From positions 496,001 to 560,000 of the forward strand of contig NC_054684.1 of the NCBI RefSeq assembly GCF_011074885.1: a stretch of DNA of 64,000 bases. The letters are read 5' to 3'. The position numbers and the translations under genes were made by a program. This document shows positions 31,457-42,030 of this stretch, piece by piece. Source of the DNA: Brettanomyces bruxellensis (taxonomy: Eukaryota > Ascomycota > Pichiomycetes > Pichiales > Pichiaceae). Every line of letters starts with the position of its first letter. Within the stretch, counting starts at the first letter, position 1. The notes under the pieces are model-generated. The model worked only from the letters and a program-made list of their open reading frames with translations. It did no database searches and was not told the DNA's origin.

Positions 31457-33829
31457 ATGATTTTTTCAAACGTTGTTAGAGTTTTGGCCATAACTTCCCT
31501 TTGCACAAAGGGTATGGCTGCTCCATATCCAGTAGCAAAAGGTGTAAAAGTTTACGAACGTGAGGCTGCACCAATTGCAGATCCAGAGCCGGTTGCTTTT
31601 ACCTACAATGAAGAATTGCTAAAGAGAGACGGTCTTGCTAGTGCAATCAGTGCTCTTCTTACTGATGCTGTGAGCACAGTAGCCAATGGATTGCTTGGTA
31701 CTCTTAACACATTGGTTCAAGGGCTAGTTAGTGATTTGACAAGCTGTGATGGTGTTCTTAATGATTTAGGTGCTGTTCTTGATGGTATCCTTACCGATGC
31801 TGGTGAAGGTGCTGACTCATCTGTTCAGGATGTTGTTACCCTTATTCAAAATCTTGTTGATGCCATCATTTCAGGTGCTTCCAGTGCAAATATTCTTACC
31901 GATTTATCTAATCTTCTAAGTGGAATTGTCTCAGCAGTTGGAACTGGTGGTGATGACGTTCTAACCACAGTGGGAAATCTTCTTGCAGAATTGGTTGAAA
32001 GTTTAACAACTGCCAAAGGTCAATGTTCTTCTACCGCCGCTGTTACCCTTACTGATGTTTGCGGAAATGCCATATCTTCTAGCTCTAGTACTTCTACTAA
32101 TTTCGATGCAGAGGGCATTCTTGGAGATGTTGCCGAGATCATTAACGATGCAATCTCTTCTTTGACTTCAAGCACAGGCTCTGGAATACTTGGAGACGTT
32201 CTTGATTTGATTACAGAACTTATTGACGACTTGACTGACTGTGATGGTGTTTTGAATGATCTTGCTACTGATATCCAAAGCATTCTTTCAGAAGCAGGCT
32301 CCTCAGGAGATGATGTTCTTAGCGAAATTGCTAGTTTGCTTGGAGACCTCGTGACAGATATTCTTACCTCTGCCACTTCCCTTAATATATTAACTGACTT
32401 GAGTAACTTGGTCGGAAAAATCTTGAGTTCAGTTGGATCGTCAAGTAGTGACGTTCTTAGTGACATCGGTGATTTGCTTGAAAGTATTTTGAATACGCTT
32501 GCCAATGGTAGTGCATCTTGCTCATCAGAATCTTCTGCAAAGTCATCATCTTTATGTACCAGCTCAACAAACTCTCTTTCCAGCGCAAGCTCTAGCTCTG
32601 TGACTTCCTCCAGCTCTTCTGCCTCTACATCTTCTTCAAACTCCTCTGCTGAAACCACATCTGTCTCAAGCTTGACTGAATCTTCATCTGGTTCGAGCTC
32701 GACTGAGTCTACATCTGGTTTGAGCTCCGTTAGCGGTTCAACCGAAACATCATCTGCTACTGGTTCTAGCTCAGTTACTGAGTCAAGTGGATCAGCAAGT
32801 TCTACCGGCTCTAGCACTATAAGCGGATCGAGCACCGCATCGGGATCTGTCAGTGGATCGAGTATTACATCAGGTTCAGTTAGTGGATCAAGCACTGCCT
32901 CAAGTTCAGTTAGTGGATCAAGCACTGCCTCAAGTTCAGTTAGTGGATCAAGTATTACATCAGGTTCAGTTAGTGGATCAAGTACTGCATCAGGTTCAGT
33001 CAGTGGCTCTAACTCATTGACAGCTGCCACTGGTTCTTTAACCAAAACAAATGAAAGTGGTAACGAAACAAAGACATCATCAGGTGCAAATGCTAGTGCC
33101 TCAGGTAATGGATCTGGTTCTAGTGGATCAGGATCTAATTCAGGAAACGGTTCTAAGAATGGCTCGGGAATCGAATCAGGAAATGGATCGGGTTCAGGTT
33201 CAGGCTCAGGTGCTAACGGTAAGAATGTTGAAACAACTGTCATTACTGTTACATCATGCTCCGATCATGTCTGCACTAAGACTCCTGTTACTACTGGCGT
33301 TTACTCTTACACTACAACCGAAAATGGTGTTGAAACCGTTTACACAACCTACTGCCCATTGACCTCTGAAGAGACTAAAGCAACTGTTTCTGCTTATCCA
33401 GAAGAGACTACTGTCATTACTGTCACCTCATGCTCTGATAATGTCTGCACTAAAATCCCTGTTACTACAGGTGTCTACTCTTACACAACAACCGAAAATG
33501 GTGCAGAGACCGTTTACACAACTTACTGCCCATTGACTGCCGAGGAGAATGAAGCAAGTGTTTCTGCTTCCCCAGAAACTTTAGCCTCAGTTTCATCATC
33601 CGCAGCTACTCAAATTGCCGCAGGCTCTGTTAGTGAGTACACAGGTGCATCTTCTTCGGCTCAATTGATTAAATCCTCAGCTTCATCTGTTGCTGCAGTC
33701 TCGACTTTGGCCTCATCAGCCGCTACAATTCAGCCTTCTGGCTCTGTTAGTGAGTACGAAGGAGCTGGCTCATCTATTCAATACGGAAGTCAGCTACTCT
33801 TAACATTGCTTGCTGTTTTCTTGTTATGA
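31457..33829 (+). CDS. Secreted GPI-type Ser-rich cell-wall protein with duplicated helical domain
   Basis: A 790-residue protein from the ATG at 31457 (the frame opens at TTG 31403). A signal peptide (1 to about 21) precedes a propeptide ending in a Kex2-like Lys57-Arg58. Two related helical blocks follow at about 60-190 and 220-355. They share CDGVLNDL (97 and 262) and NILTDLSNL (145 and 310), an exact 165-residue offset. A Ser/Thr stalk with tandem ten-residue [13 protein letters not shown] repeats follows, then a Gly/Ser/Asn spacer, then two copies of a TSCSDxVCTKxPVTTGV...TTYCPLT module found in yeast flocculins and mannoproteins. The end is a hydrophobic GPI-attachment tail. Likely a wall-anchored surface protein or adhesin. 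The helical block matches no family I can name. Confidence 0.85.
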   Translation: MIFSNVVRVLAITSLCTKGMAAPYPVAKGVKVYEREAAPIADPEPVAFTYNEELLKRDGLASAISALLTDAVSTVANGLLGTLNTLVQGLVSDLTSCDGVLNDLGAVLDGILTDAGEGADSSVQDVVTLIQNLVDAIISGASSANILTDLSNLLSGIVSAVGTGGDDVLTTVGNLLAELVESLTTAKGQCSSTAAVTLTDVCGNAISSSSSTSTNFDAEGILGDVAEIINDAISSLTSSTGSGILGDVLDLITELIDDLTDCDGVLNDLATDIQSILSEAGSSGDDVLSEIASLLGDLVTDILTSATSLNILTDLSNLVGKILSSVGSSSSDVLSDIGDLLESILNTLANGSASCSSESSAKSSSLCTSSTNSLSSASSSSVTSSSSSASTSSSNSSAETTSVSSLTESSSGSSSTESTSGLSSVSGSTETSSATGSSSVTESSGSASSTGSSTISGSSTASGSVSGSSITSGSVSGSSTASSSVSGSSTASSSVSGSSITSGSVSGSSTASGSVSGSNSLTAATGSLTKTNESGNETKTSSGANASASGNGSGSSGSGSNSGNGSKNGSGIESGNGSGSGSGSGANGKNVETTVITVTSCSDHVCTKTPVTTGVYSYTTTENGVETVYTTYCPLTSEETKATVSAYPEETTVITVTSCSDNVCTKIPVTTGVYSYTTTENGAETVYTTYCPLTAEENEASVSASPETLASVSSSAATQIAAGSVSEYTGASSSAQLIKSSASSVAAVSTLASSAATIQPSGSVSEYEGAGSSIQYGSQLLLTLLAVFLL
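32817..33005 (+). repeat. 30-bp coding minisatellite (about six units)
   Basis: Tandem 30-bp units of the form TCAGTTAGTGGATCAAGCAC followed by ten variable bases, encoding the ten-residue Ser-rich repeat of the cell-wall protein. Several adjacent units are nearly identical at the nucleotide level, as expected for a length-variable array. Confidence 0.8.
33230..33540 (+). repeat. Two copies of the TSCSDxVCTK...TTYCPLT module
   Basis: Two consecutive blocks of about 135 bp (about 33230-33363 and 33403-33540) encode near-identical modules. A third copy, in another gene, lies on the minus strand at about 44443-44575. Confidence 0.8.
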
Positions 33830-36800
33830 GTATATTGATTCAGTTCTGGCTTGTTTGACTTCGGATAGCTAGACATTATTAGTATTACTGGTTTCGGTAG
33901 TAAATTTGTTTTTAGACTTTATTGATATCTAAGAGGTACAGTGCTTTGATTCTAGTGCCTCAACTTCAAGAAATTAAATTCCGAATTTCAGAAAGTGAAT
34001 AAGATGTAGAGAATAATGTATTTGTACTCTGGATCGGTAATTCTAAAAATAATACTTTTAGACAGAAGATAAGGTTCAATTTATGTGTGCCTGAAAATCC
34101 GTAATTCTTTTTGTTCGACCGTTTAGTAACGTTCACAATTATCGTCACAGAGAACAAAAATACGATATATATGAAGGACGGAGCTGCATAAATTTGTAAT
34201 CGAGAACAATCATCTAGATGTGAAATAATAGTCGGGCCTAAAGCAAAAAACATTACGTATTGGTTATACATTGAAATAGTGAGCACATGCTGCATATTTT
34301 TTTTTTTGGGAAAAATATTACGCGTATTGATTGATCTAACCACAAAATTAAATGATTAGGATCATACACTGCTAGTGACTCCTTCCGAGATGATGTAACA
34401 GGTAATTTTGAGTTGGCCAAAGTTACAAGTCATTATACATGGAGTAAATTTTTCCATACTAAAATGAAATGTTGATGAAGTAAATATAAGTCCATTCGAC
34501 TGAAGAACTCCCAACTTCCATGCGTCCTAATTCTTAGTGCAAAAATACTCAGCAGCAACGCAGTTATTACTCTAGAATATTTTTTATACCGTATGCAAGT
34601 TTCACTGCTTCTTGGAGAAAAACGTTCACATCCGTTTGCTCAAATAAATGAGTAGTACTTAATAACCTATTGTATTCGCATTTATTATGTTCGTAGTGTG
34701 CGTATTCTGTTTTCCGCCCTTCGGTAATCACAATTTTTTACACGTTTTTTTTTTTTCATATTTCTTCTATATGCTACTTTACTTTATCTTTTATTGCCAT
34801 TGTGTTCAGAGATCGATTTTCCGCATTCTTTTTAAGCATTCCTCTTAACTTTAAAACTTTAAAAGTTGTGAGATTCCTTGTCTAAGGCACTACCCCCAGA
34901 ATCAATTAACAAATTCCTCATCCAATCTGTTATTTCCGGCTCTTTTCTCACCTTTCGTACCTTAGTGCTTGCACTATCTTGCTATGGAAACAATGTCCGA
35001 TTATTAAACGATGCGACCTGAATTATTATTCAATTTATTCATTTCTGTAAAATTTTGTGTGTAAGGAATAGGTAGTATACCGAAAATAAGGTTCCCAACT
35101 GGATGGTACATTCGTGCGGCTGATCAGAAAATAATGCAATATGGAAATGAAAAACGAAGTGTTCGCGCAAGGGAAATGGGATGAATACTCTTTATATCTC
35201 GCAATATGTAAATATTGGCAAGAATAATAACCGATAACCATGGAAACATAAATCTGTTCTATGCCATGACTTCTCCGTAGCTCTATGACATTAACCTAGA
35301 TTTTGTGACGCGAATACAGTTTCTAACAAAGGATATACAACAGTTAAACTAAATCACATTCAATGATTAAGAAAAAAAACTTTAGGAATACTAATGTATT
35401 TCTTTAGCTAGGACAAAACAGGCCATATTTGTCAGCTGAACAGAAAAAAATATTAGATCGGTCGATAATACTAAGCACGGAATCCGCCTTTTCTTGAGCT
35501 GCAAATTACTCTTTTTGCAATACCAACACAAATGATTTTCCTATTTGGAAAATAATACTTTGGGCTAGGATCTAAAGCCCTAAAGCCGATTCTAAAACTT
35601 AGTATCATTACCAGGGTAAGATACTATAGCAAAAATCAGGCCCCAACTTTAAGCAATTTGTTTCAAAACTTCATAGTCATGAAACATATTCTTATTGAAA
35701 AAAAAAAAAACACATTTAACTAATTATTGTTTTATCGGTTGTACTAATTGATACCGAAAGTTCGATTTGGCTCGCGGAGAGAAATAGTAATTCACAAAGC
35801 TTCTTTATATTCCTGATTTAATCATCCTTTCTCGTATTTAAAGAGGTGGCGAAATGCAATATTTTATAAGGATAACGCCTGCAGGATTCCTTTAAATATT
35901 TTAATAAAGTAAAAGCGAAGGGACGAGATTGAAGATACAAGATGAACACTTTCAGGAAAAATAAACAAGAACAATCTAGCCAAAATTCTTCAAAAGAATG
36001 ATGGCTATTTGTTTAAAAACAGAATAAACTGCATGTACTTTTTAACGTAAGTAAAGAAGGCTAAAACAACAATCTTGAGTAAAACTGCTTTATTTCTAGA
36101 AAATTTAAAGAAATTTCTGGTTTCAAAAAAACTACGCAATGGGAAATGAACGTGAAAGGTCAAGAATCAAAGTAAGGAAAACTGAAAATTCAACATACAT
36201 ATATTTTTTTAGGTGTGGCGCCAACTACGTTATAAGATTCAAGAAGAGGGTGCAAAAAAGGAGGAGTGAAATGTTATGAGACGGAGAAATACACATGCTT
36301 GGATACCTGTAATCCTATTTATAGAGCTTTCTTAGGTATAAAGGAAGGCAGAGTAAGCAGTTTTTGGGTACGGCTTGACGAGTATATTACAAATTTTTCT
36401 TGTACTCGTTCTTACAACTAATCATAGGTAAGACGAAAGAGTGCGCGAGGATAAATTTATAGCTTTGCGAAACTCCACCCACATACGGATTTTCAAGATA
36501 TTTTGTAACAGGATACTTTTCTTGGCCTATTAGCATCTTCTGATGTAAAAAAAGCTAGTTGTAAAATATGAATGATGAATTCTCAAAAATTGATTAAATC
36601 ATCTGACAAGGTTTGATACTATTTACCGCGTAATATTTATGGTTTATTGGAACAGGTTATTACACTATTGTTAAAGTATACAGTTGAATGAATATTCAAG
36701 CACTCAAAAAACAGATGACGCTGGATCGAAAAACATCGTGTTTGGTCCGGCTATAATAGGGACACCTTTCTGTTTTTCAGAAATAAAAAAGGCTTGTATT

Positions 36801-37732
36801 CGAAAAGGCGAATATCGACTAAATTTTACATCCTATTAAACGTTTTGGAATGGTCGGGGTTTTCCGACAGATTCCATTGGAATATAGTACAGAAAGAAAT
36901 TACACAGTCGGATTATTATTAAGATTGAAACATAGGGTTCCGTTCACCCTCAATTTTTCCGCAGTCGGTGTCAAAAATAACAATAGAGCATTAAAGATAA
37001 ACGAGCCTGGCATGTAAAGGTAGAATTGGTGGAATTGCTGATCGAACATCGTATGGAGGGGAAAAAGTGAGTCTGGTTAATTGTTGAACGGAAAATACGG
37101 AAAAGTCGAACGGGACAGTCGGGGAAAGCTAAGCGCGCGGAAAGACGGAGATACAGAAATTGACCAACCAACATCATTTTTCACTCTTTTTCATGTACCC
37201 CGCACCACAAAAAATTCCCTTCAAAATAAGTTTACCGAATAGTGGGATACTCAATACACAATATATCTTCTCTATTTTTTCATATGAATGAATGTATGGA
37301 TCATGTGTCCAATCGATAAAAAATTGCCGTGTTTGCTTCGAAAGTTAACCAATGAAATGAGAAGGAGGAATATCGGTGCTCATTTCCGCTTGTCATTTGT
37401 TGGAACAGAAAAGATATGCTTTTATTACGTTTGGAGATCTTTTCCCAATTAACTGCTTTTTTTTTTACTTGAAGCTCGGATATTAACAAATCAAAACCAA
37501 TGGAAGAACCGGGAGCAATATTCAATTAGTAACAGAAGGTAAGCGGGTCCATCATTGTGTATTATGCTCAACACATAACCTTGAGAAAGTGTATCTGGTT
37601 GTGTATAAAATGGGACCGTGCGCCATAACAGTTTGACAAAAAAACAAATGTTACAGGGAGTGCAATTAATAACATTTATCAAATTTGTTAACCATTCCTC
37701 AGAATACAATATACCAATTAAAAGAAAACAAA
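33830..37732. other. 3.9-kb stretch without a supported gene
   Basis: The longest gene-free interval of the window. ORFs are short; the largest (33966-34343, minus) opens at GTG and has no domain. Poly-A and poly-T runs occur at 34744-34756 and 35700-35710. I found no tRNA, repeat array or degenerate gene. The last few hundred bases should contain the formate dehydrogenase promoter. Confidence 0.5.
37604..37610 (+). promoter_or_regulatory. TATA box of formate dehydrogenase
   Basis: TATAAAA, 123 bp upstream of the ATG at 37733, a normal yeast spacing for a strongly regulated promoter. Confidence 0.6.
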
Positions 37733-38818
37733 ATGAAGTTCGTCATTGTCCTCTACGATGCAAATGAACATGCCAAAGATGAGCCAAAATTGTACGGTTG
37801 CACTGAAAATGCTTTGGGCATCAAGGACGAACTAGAAAAACAAGGACATGAAGTGATTGTTACTTCTGATAAGGAAGGCGAGAATTCAGAATTCGAAAAG
37901 AACTTGCCTGATGCAGATATAGTGATTACTACTCCATTCCACCCTGCATATCTTACCTCAAAGCGTATTGACAAAGCCAAGAAGCTCAAGCTTATCATTG
38001 TTGCTGGTGTTGGATCGGATCACATTGACTTAGACTACATCAATAAGAACAAGCTCAAAATTTCTGTTCTGGAAGTTACCGGATCTAATGTCGTCTCAGT
38101 GGCGGAGCATGTGATTATGACAATGCTTGTTTTGGTGAGAAACTTTGTTCCTGCCCATGAACAAGCAATCAATGGTGAATGGGATGTTGCCGCAATCGCC
38201 AAGGATGCTTATGATATTGAGGGAAAGACAATTGCCACAATTGGTGCTGGTAGAATTGGCTACAGAGTCTTGCAGAGACTTGTGGCCTTCAACCCTAAGG
38301 AGTTGTTGTATTATGACTACAATCCTTTACCAGCAGAGGCAGAGAAAGCTGTTGGTGCAAAGAGAGTTCTTGATCTGAAAGATTTAGTTTCTCAGGCTGA
38401 TATTGTGACCGTGAACTGTCCTTTGCACGCAGGAACTCAAGGAATGATCAACAAAGAACTTTTGAAACACTTCAAGAAGGGAGCATGGTTGGTTAACACG
38501 GCTCGTGGCCGCATCTGTGTTGCCGAGGATGTTGCTGAAGCTGTGAAAAATGGTCAGCTTAGAGGTTATGGTGGTGATGTGTGGTACCCACAGCCAGCAC
38601 CTAAGGATCATCCATGGAGATCATTTAGAAACAAGTATGGTGCTGGAAATGCCATGGTTCCGCACTATTCTGGTACAGTTCTTGACGCCCAGATAAGATA
38701 TGCTGAGGGTACAAGAAACATAATTCATTCCTTCCTTTCTGGAAAGCTTGATTATAGACCACAAGATGTCATCTTACTTGATGGTGAGTACCAGACAAAG
38801 TCTTATGGAAAGCATTAA
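37733..38818 (+). CDS. FDH1: NAD-dependent formate dehydrogenase
   Basis: A 361-residue cytosolic enzyme oxidising formate to CO2 with NAD+. It is very close to the Candida boidinii type: [46 protein letters not shown], then the NAD-binding GAGRIG at 171-176 with Asp195 setting NAD specificity. Active-site residues Asn119, Arg258 (NTARG) and His311 (PHYSGT) are present. The frame opens at TTG 37685, but ATG 37733 gives the family N-terminus ([10 protein letters not shown]). It ends ...SYGKH without a peroxisomal signal. It is convergent with the class III ribonucleotide reductase gene, an enzyme whose best-known reductant is formate. Confidence 0.96.
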   Translation: MKFVIVLYDANEHAKDEPKLYGCTENALGIKDELEKQGHEVIVTSDKEGENSEFEKNLPDADIVITTPFHPAYLTSKRIDKAKKLKLIIVAGVGSDHIDLDYINKNKLKISVLEVTGSNVVSVAEHVIMTMLVLVRNFVPAHEQAINGEWDVAAIAKDAYDIEGKTIATIGAGRIGYRVLQRLVAFNPKELLYYDYNPLPAEAEKAVGAKRVLDLKDLVSQADIVTVNCPLHAGTQGMINKELLKHFKKGAWLVNTARGRICVAEDVAEAVKNGQLRGYGGDVWYPQPAPKDHPWRSFRNKYGAGNAMVPHYSGTVLDAQIRYAEGTRNIIHSFLSGKLDYRPQDVILLDGEYQTKSYGKH

Positions 38819-39250
38819 GTTTATAGTTGAAGAAAAGTAACGCTGAATATATGTGCTTGTGTCATATAATAGTACGAATGCTTTATGTAACTTTGAGAAA
38901 GTGTTTTTGTATCGCTAAAGAATTCAAACGGTCGAAAAAATGCCCAAGTTTACCACATTTGAGAAGTTTACTTTTTTCGGATATCGCCTACTACGCGTGT
39001 AGTTCAAATAGTTTATTCACTTTGCTTAATCCTAACACCAAAGCTACAATTTTTTTGGTTAAACAAAAATAAAATTAATTGGGGGGGGGGGGGAAAAAAA
39101 AAAAATTCGATAAAATTAAATTTAGAAAAGAAAAGAATCATAACTAGAACCGATGCGAAAGCGTAAAACGCAATAGGAATAAAAAAAGAAATGAAATATA
39201 AAAAGCACCAACGAAACGACCAAATAAAAACAGATCCAAACCCAACGTAC
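38819..39250. other. Convergent intergenic region with a G13-A12 tract
   Basis: A 432-bp gap between the stops of FDH1 and the NrdD-NrdG gene (taking its frameshifted stop). It contains 13 G followed by 12 A (39081-39105). No gene seen. The apparent C-terminal extension of the NrdD-NrdG frame runs through this tract. Confidence 0.6.
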
Positions 39251-41757
39251 TTAAACAAGCACTGCCTGCTTTTCAGCAGTAACATCAATTTCCTCGATCT
39301 TCTTCCTCTTGACATCAAACTGCTCCTCAGTATCTTCCATATGGGATGGTAATCCTCAGAAAGGATCGTATTACCCTTACGGAACTTCTGAAGCTTCAAG
39401 TTGCCACCAGAAAGCTTCTTGCACTGGACAAGATCTTCAAGATCAACCAATCCAGGGACAACGGTGGTTCTAAATTGATATGGAACACCCGAGTTCTTAA
39501 TCATCTCGATACTGCGCTTAAGGACTTCAGGTTTGACATATTTTCCTGCTATTTCCTTGTATCTATCAAGAGAGCCTTTGATATCCATTGCAATGTAGTC
39601 AATCAAATGCTCATTGAAGATTTTCTCAAGCACTTGTGGGTTTGTTCCATTTGTGTCCAACTTGACGCTGATACCACTCTTCTTTAGTAATCTCAAGAAA
39701 GGAATTAGACCACGCTGAATAGTTGGTTCACCACCAGATATAACAAGATTTTTGTGCTTTGAATTCTCAACATAATCAAAGACATTTTCAATTGGGATTA
39801 ATGGAGATTCTCCCCTAACGACTGGTCCGTTCTGACACCATGGACATGCCAAATTACAAGTTGAGGTAAACATAATGGATGCCATTTTACCAGGGTAATC
39901 AATTAAAGTCTGCTTCATGAAACCTCCAATAGCGAGTTTTTTCTGGTCGTATGTTTTCCTTTTCTTGAACTCATTCTTTTTTCCAATGTTCCAGTCTTTT
40001 GTTGGCCTATAGTATCCAACAATTCGAGAGTAGACAAGTGTATGCTCGTCACACTTTGGACAAATAGGAACTTCTCCCACAATGTAACCGTGATTGCTGC
40101 AAATGCTGAAAGTTGGCGTCAAAGTGATATATGGGATTCTGAAATTCGTGGTGATCATTTTAACTAATTTCTTTGCTTCATCACCAGACGTTAACTTTTC
40201 ACCCAAAAATGTGTGGAAAACAGTACCACCGGTATAAGTACACTGTAGACTTTCCTGGTGATCGGCAGCCATCAAAACATCATCAGTGTAATTAACTGGA
40301 AGCATAGTGGAGTTTGTGTAGAAAACGGGAATATCATCGGTCTTGAAAATTTTCCTGTCATTACGTGCAAGACTATAGCATGCACCTTCTGCTGGTGTAG
40401 CTTCCAAATTGAATAAATGTCCAGTTTCCTGTTGGAAAGCTTCCAAACGCACCTTAATGAATTCAAGCACTTCAATAGCAAATGGCTTATCGTTGGCAAT
40501 ACCATGACCCAAAAGAGTTAGCATAGCTTCATTCATTCCAATGACACCTATTGTGTTGAAATGGTTTGCCCAGTAAGAACCTGTTTTCTCGTAGACGGAG
40601 CGAAGATAATGGGTAGCATAAGGAAATAGACTCATGTTAGAATCAACAACTTTTCTCTTAGTCTCAAGACAATCCTTGGCAACCTGCAATGTATCATCCA
40701 ACATTTCATGAAATTTCTTGATATTACCATCACTACGATGGGCAAGATTTGGGAGGTTAATAGTGACGACACCCAAAGAACCTGTCAATGGCATAGAACT
40801 AAACAATCCACCACGACTCCGAAGCTTACTGATATCGAGACGAAGCCTGCAGCACATGGATCTGAAATCGGATGGATCTAAGTCACTGTTGATAAAATTG
40901 GCAAAATATGGAACACCGTACTTTGCTGTCATTTGCCAAACGGGCTTCATTCTTGGCGCATCCCAATCAAATCCCTCATAAAGATTGTACGTAGGAATAG
41001 GAAACGAGAATATATTTCCATTTCCATCTCCTCCATACATGACCTGACAGAAAGCTTTATTGAACATGTCCATCTCCTCCTGAAAATCATCATAGACCCA
41101 ACTTTCATGATACTTTCCTCCAATGATAACAGGATGACCTTTCAATGTTGGGGGACAAACCAAATCCATTGAGACATTTGTAAATGGTGCTTGGAAACCG
41201 GATCTTGTAGGAATATTAAGCGAATAGATAAAGTTTTCAACCGCTTTGTAGACTTGCTCGTAATCCAAATGATCATATCTGATAAATGGTGCAAAATAAG
41301 TGTCAACATTTGAGAGAGCTTGTGCACCAGCAAGCTCACCTTGAAGGGTGAAAAGAAAGTTGACAGCTTGATTCAAGGCAGCTGAAAAGTGCTTTGGTGG
41401 CTTTGCCTGAATTTTGTTTTCAACACCTCCAAAACCTTGGGTGAGTAAATCTTCAAGACTCCAACCCGCACAGTAGGCGCTTAGATATCCAAGATCATGA
41501 ATATGGAATCTGTTTTCCTTGAAGTACTGCTGCACCTTATCGCTGTAAACGCTCAACCAATAGTCTTTAATGACATTGTTTGAAATATACTGCATAAGAC
41601 CCTGAAGAGAATAAGTGGAGTTAGCATTTTCCTGTGCTTTCCACGTCTTCTTTTCCAAGTACTTACGCACAAGGTCTGCATCTGATTCAGGTTTACTTTT
41701 TAGTTCACCTTGCTTGCTTGTAATCGAGGCAAGAATAGTTGCAAGTGTTGCTGACAT
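39251..41757 (-). CDS. Fused class III anaerobic ribonucleotide reductase and its radical-SAM activase (NrdD-NrdG)
   Basis: An oxygen-sensitive glycyl-radical ribonucleotide reductase fused to its activating enzyme. The NrdD part (about 30-600) has the thiyl-radical Cys96 (HIHDLGYLSAYCAGWSL), a MCCRLRLD motif (301-308), zinc-site cysteines 553, 566 and 569, and the glycyl-radical loop with Gly581 (SRIVGYYRPTKDWNIGK). The NrdG part (about 607-805) has the radical-SAM CX3CX2C (Cys634, 638, 641) and GGEP (675-678). An N-terminal ATP-cone is absent. The open frame runs to 39013, but its end is junk translated from a G/A tract. Shifting by one base at the GGG of 39343-39345 gives a short acidic/basic tail stopping at 39251, so a frameshift or homopolymer miscall is likely. 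Bacterial-type enzyme, no introns, in clearly yeast DNA. Confidence 0.93.
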
Positions 41758-41841
41758 ATTTGTTTTTATATACGTAGAGTGTTAAAGATAACCTATATTG
41801 ACGTGTAATTGAAAGAATGGAATATAAATTTGTCTCAAGTC

Positions 41842-41848
41842 TTATATA
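41842..41848 (-). promoter_or_regulatory. TATA box of the NrdD-NrdG gene
   Basis: TATATAA on the minus strand about 85 bp upstream of the ATG at 41757, suiting a yeast RNA polymerase II promoter. Confidence 0.5.
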
Positions 41849-41965
41849 AATTTTTAAGAAATGAGGGAAACCGTCTCCTTTTATGCTTAGAACTTTGCGC
41901 TCTTCAGTTTCACGGGACGGGGATAGTTTCTAGACTGCACATTTTCCCGATTAATGGGCAAGCTT

Positions 41966-42030
41966 ACGCGTCTGTATTCCGGAGCACTGATTCACGCGTA
42001 AGTTTTGGCGTCTTTTAACTAAGCACGCGT
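41966..42030 (-). promoter_or_regulatory. Triple ACGCGT (MCB-like) cluster upstream of NrdD-NrdG
   Basis: Three exact ACGCGT hexamers at 41966-41971, 41994-41999 and 42025-42030, 209-273 bp upstream of the start codon. ACGCGT is the MluI cell-cycle box bound by Mbp1-Swi6 (MBF) and marks G1/S genes for DNA synthesis, including yeast ribonucleotide reductase. In DNA this AT-rich one copy is expected only every several kilobases, so three in 65 bp is unlikely by chance. That MBF acts here is inferred. Confidence 0.75.

Noticed and set aside
32020..33243. 407-codon minus-strand open frame
   Set aside because: It is antisense to the Ser-rich repeats of the cell-wall gene; the Asp/Glu/Pro-rich product is what Ser codons give on the other strand.
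33966..34343. 125-codon minus-strand frame after the wall-protein gene
   Set aside because: Opens at GTG, no ATG near the start, composition of random AT-rich DNA.
39013..39250. C-terminal extension of the NrdD-NrdG frame
   Set aside because: Low-complexity Phe/Pro sequence read through the G13-A12 tract; it looks like 3' untranslated DNA reached after a frameshift.
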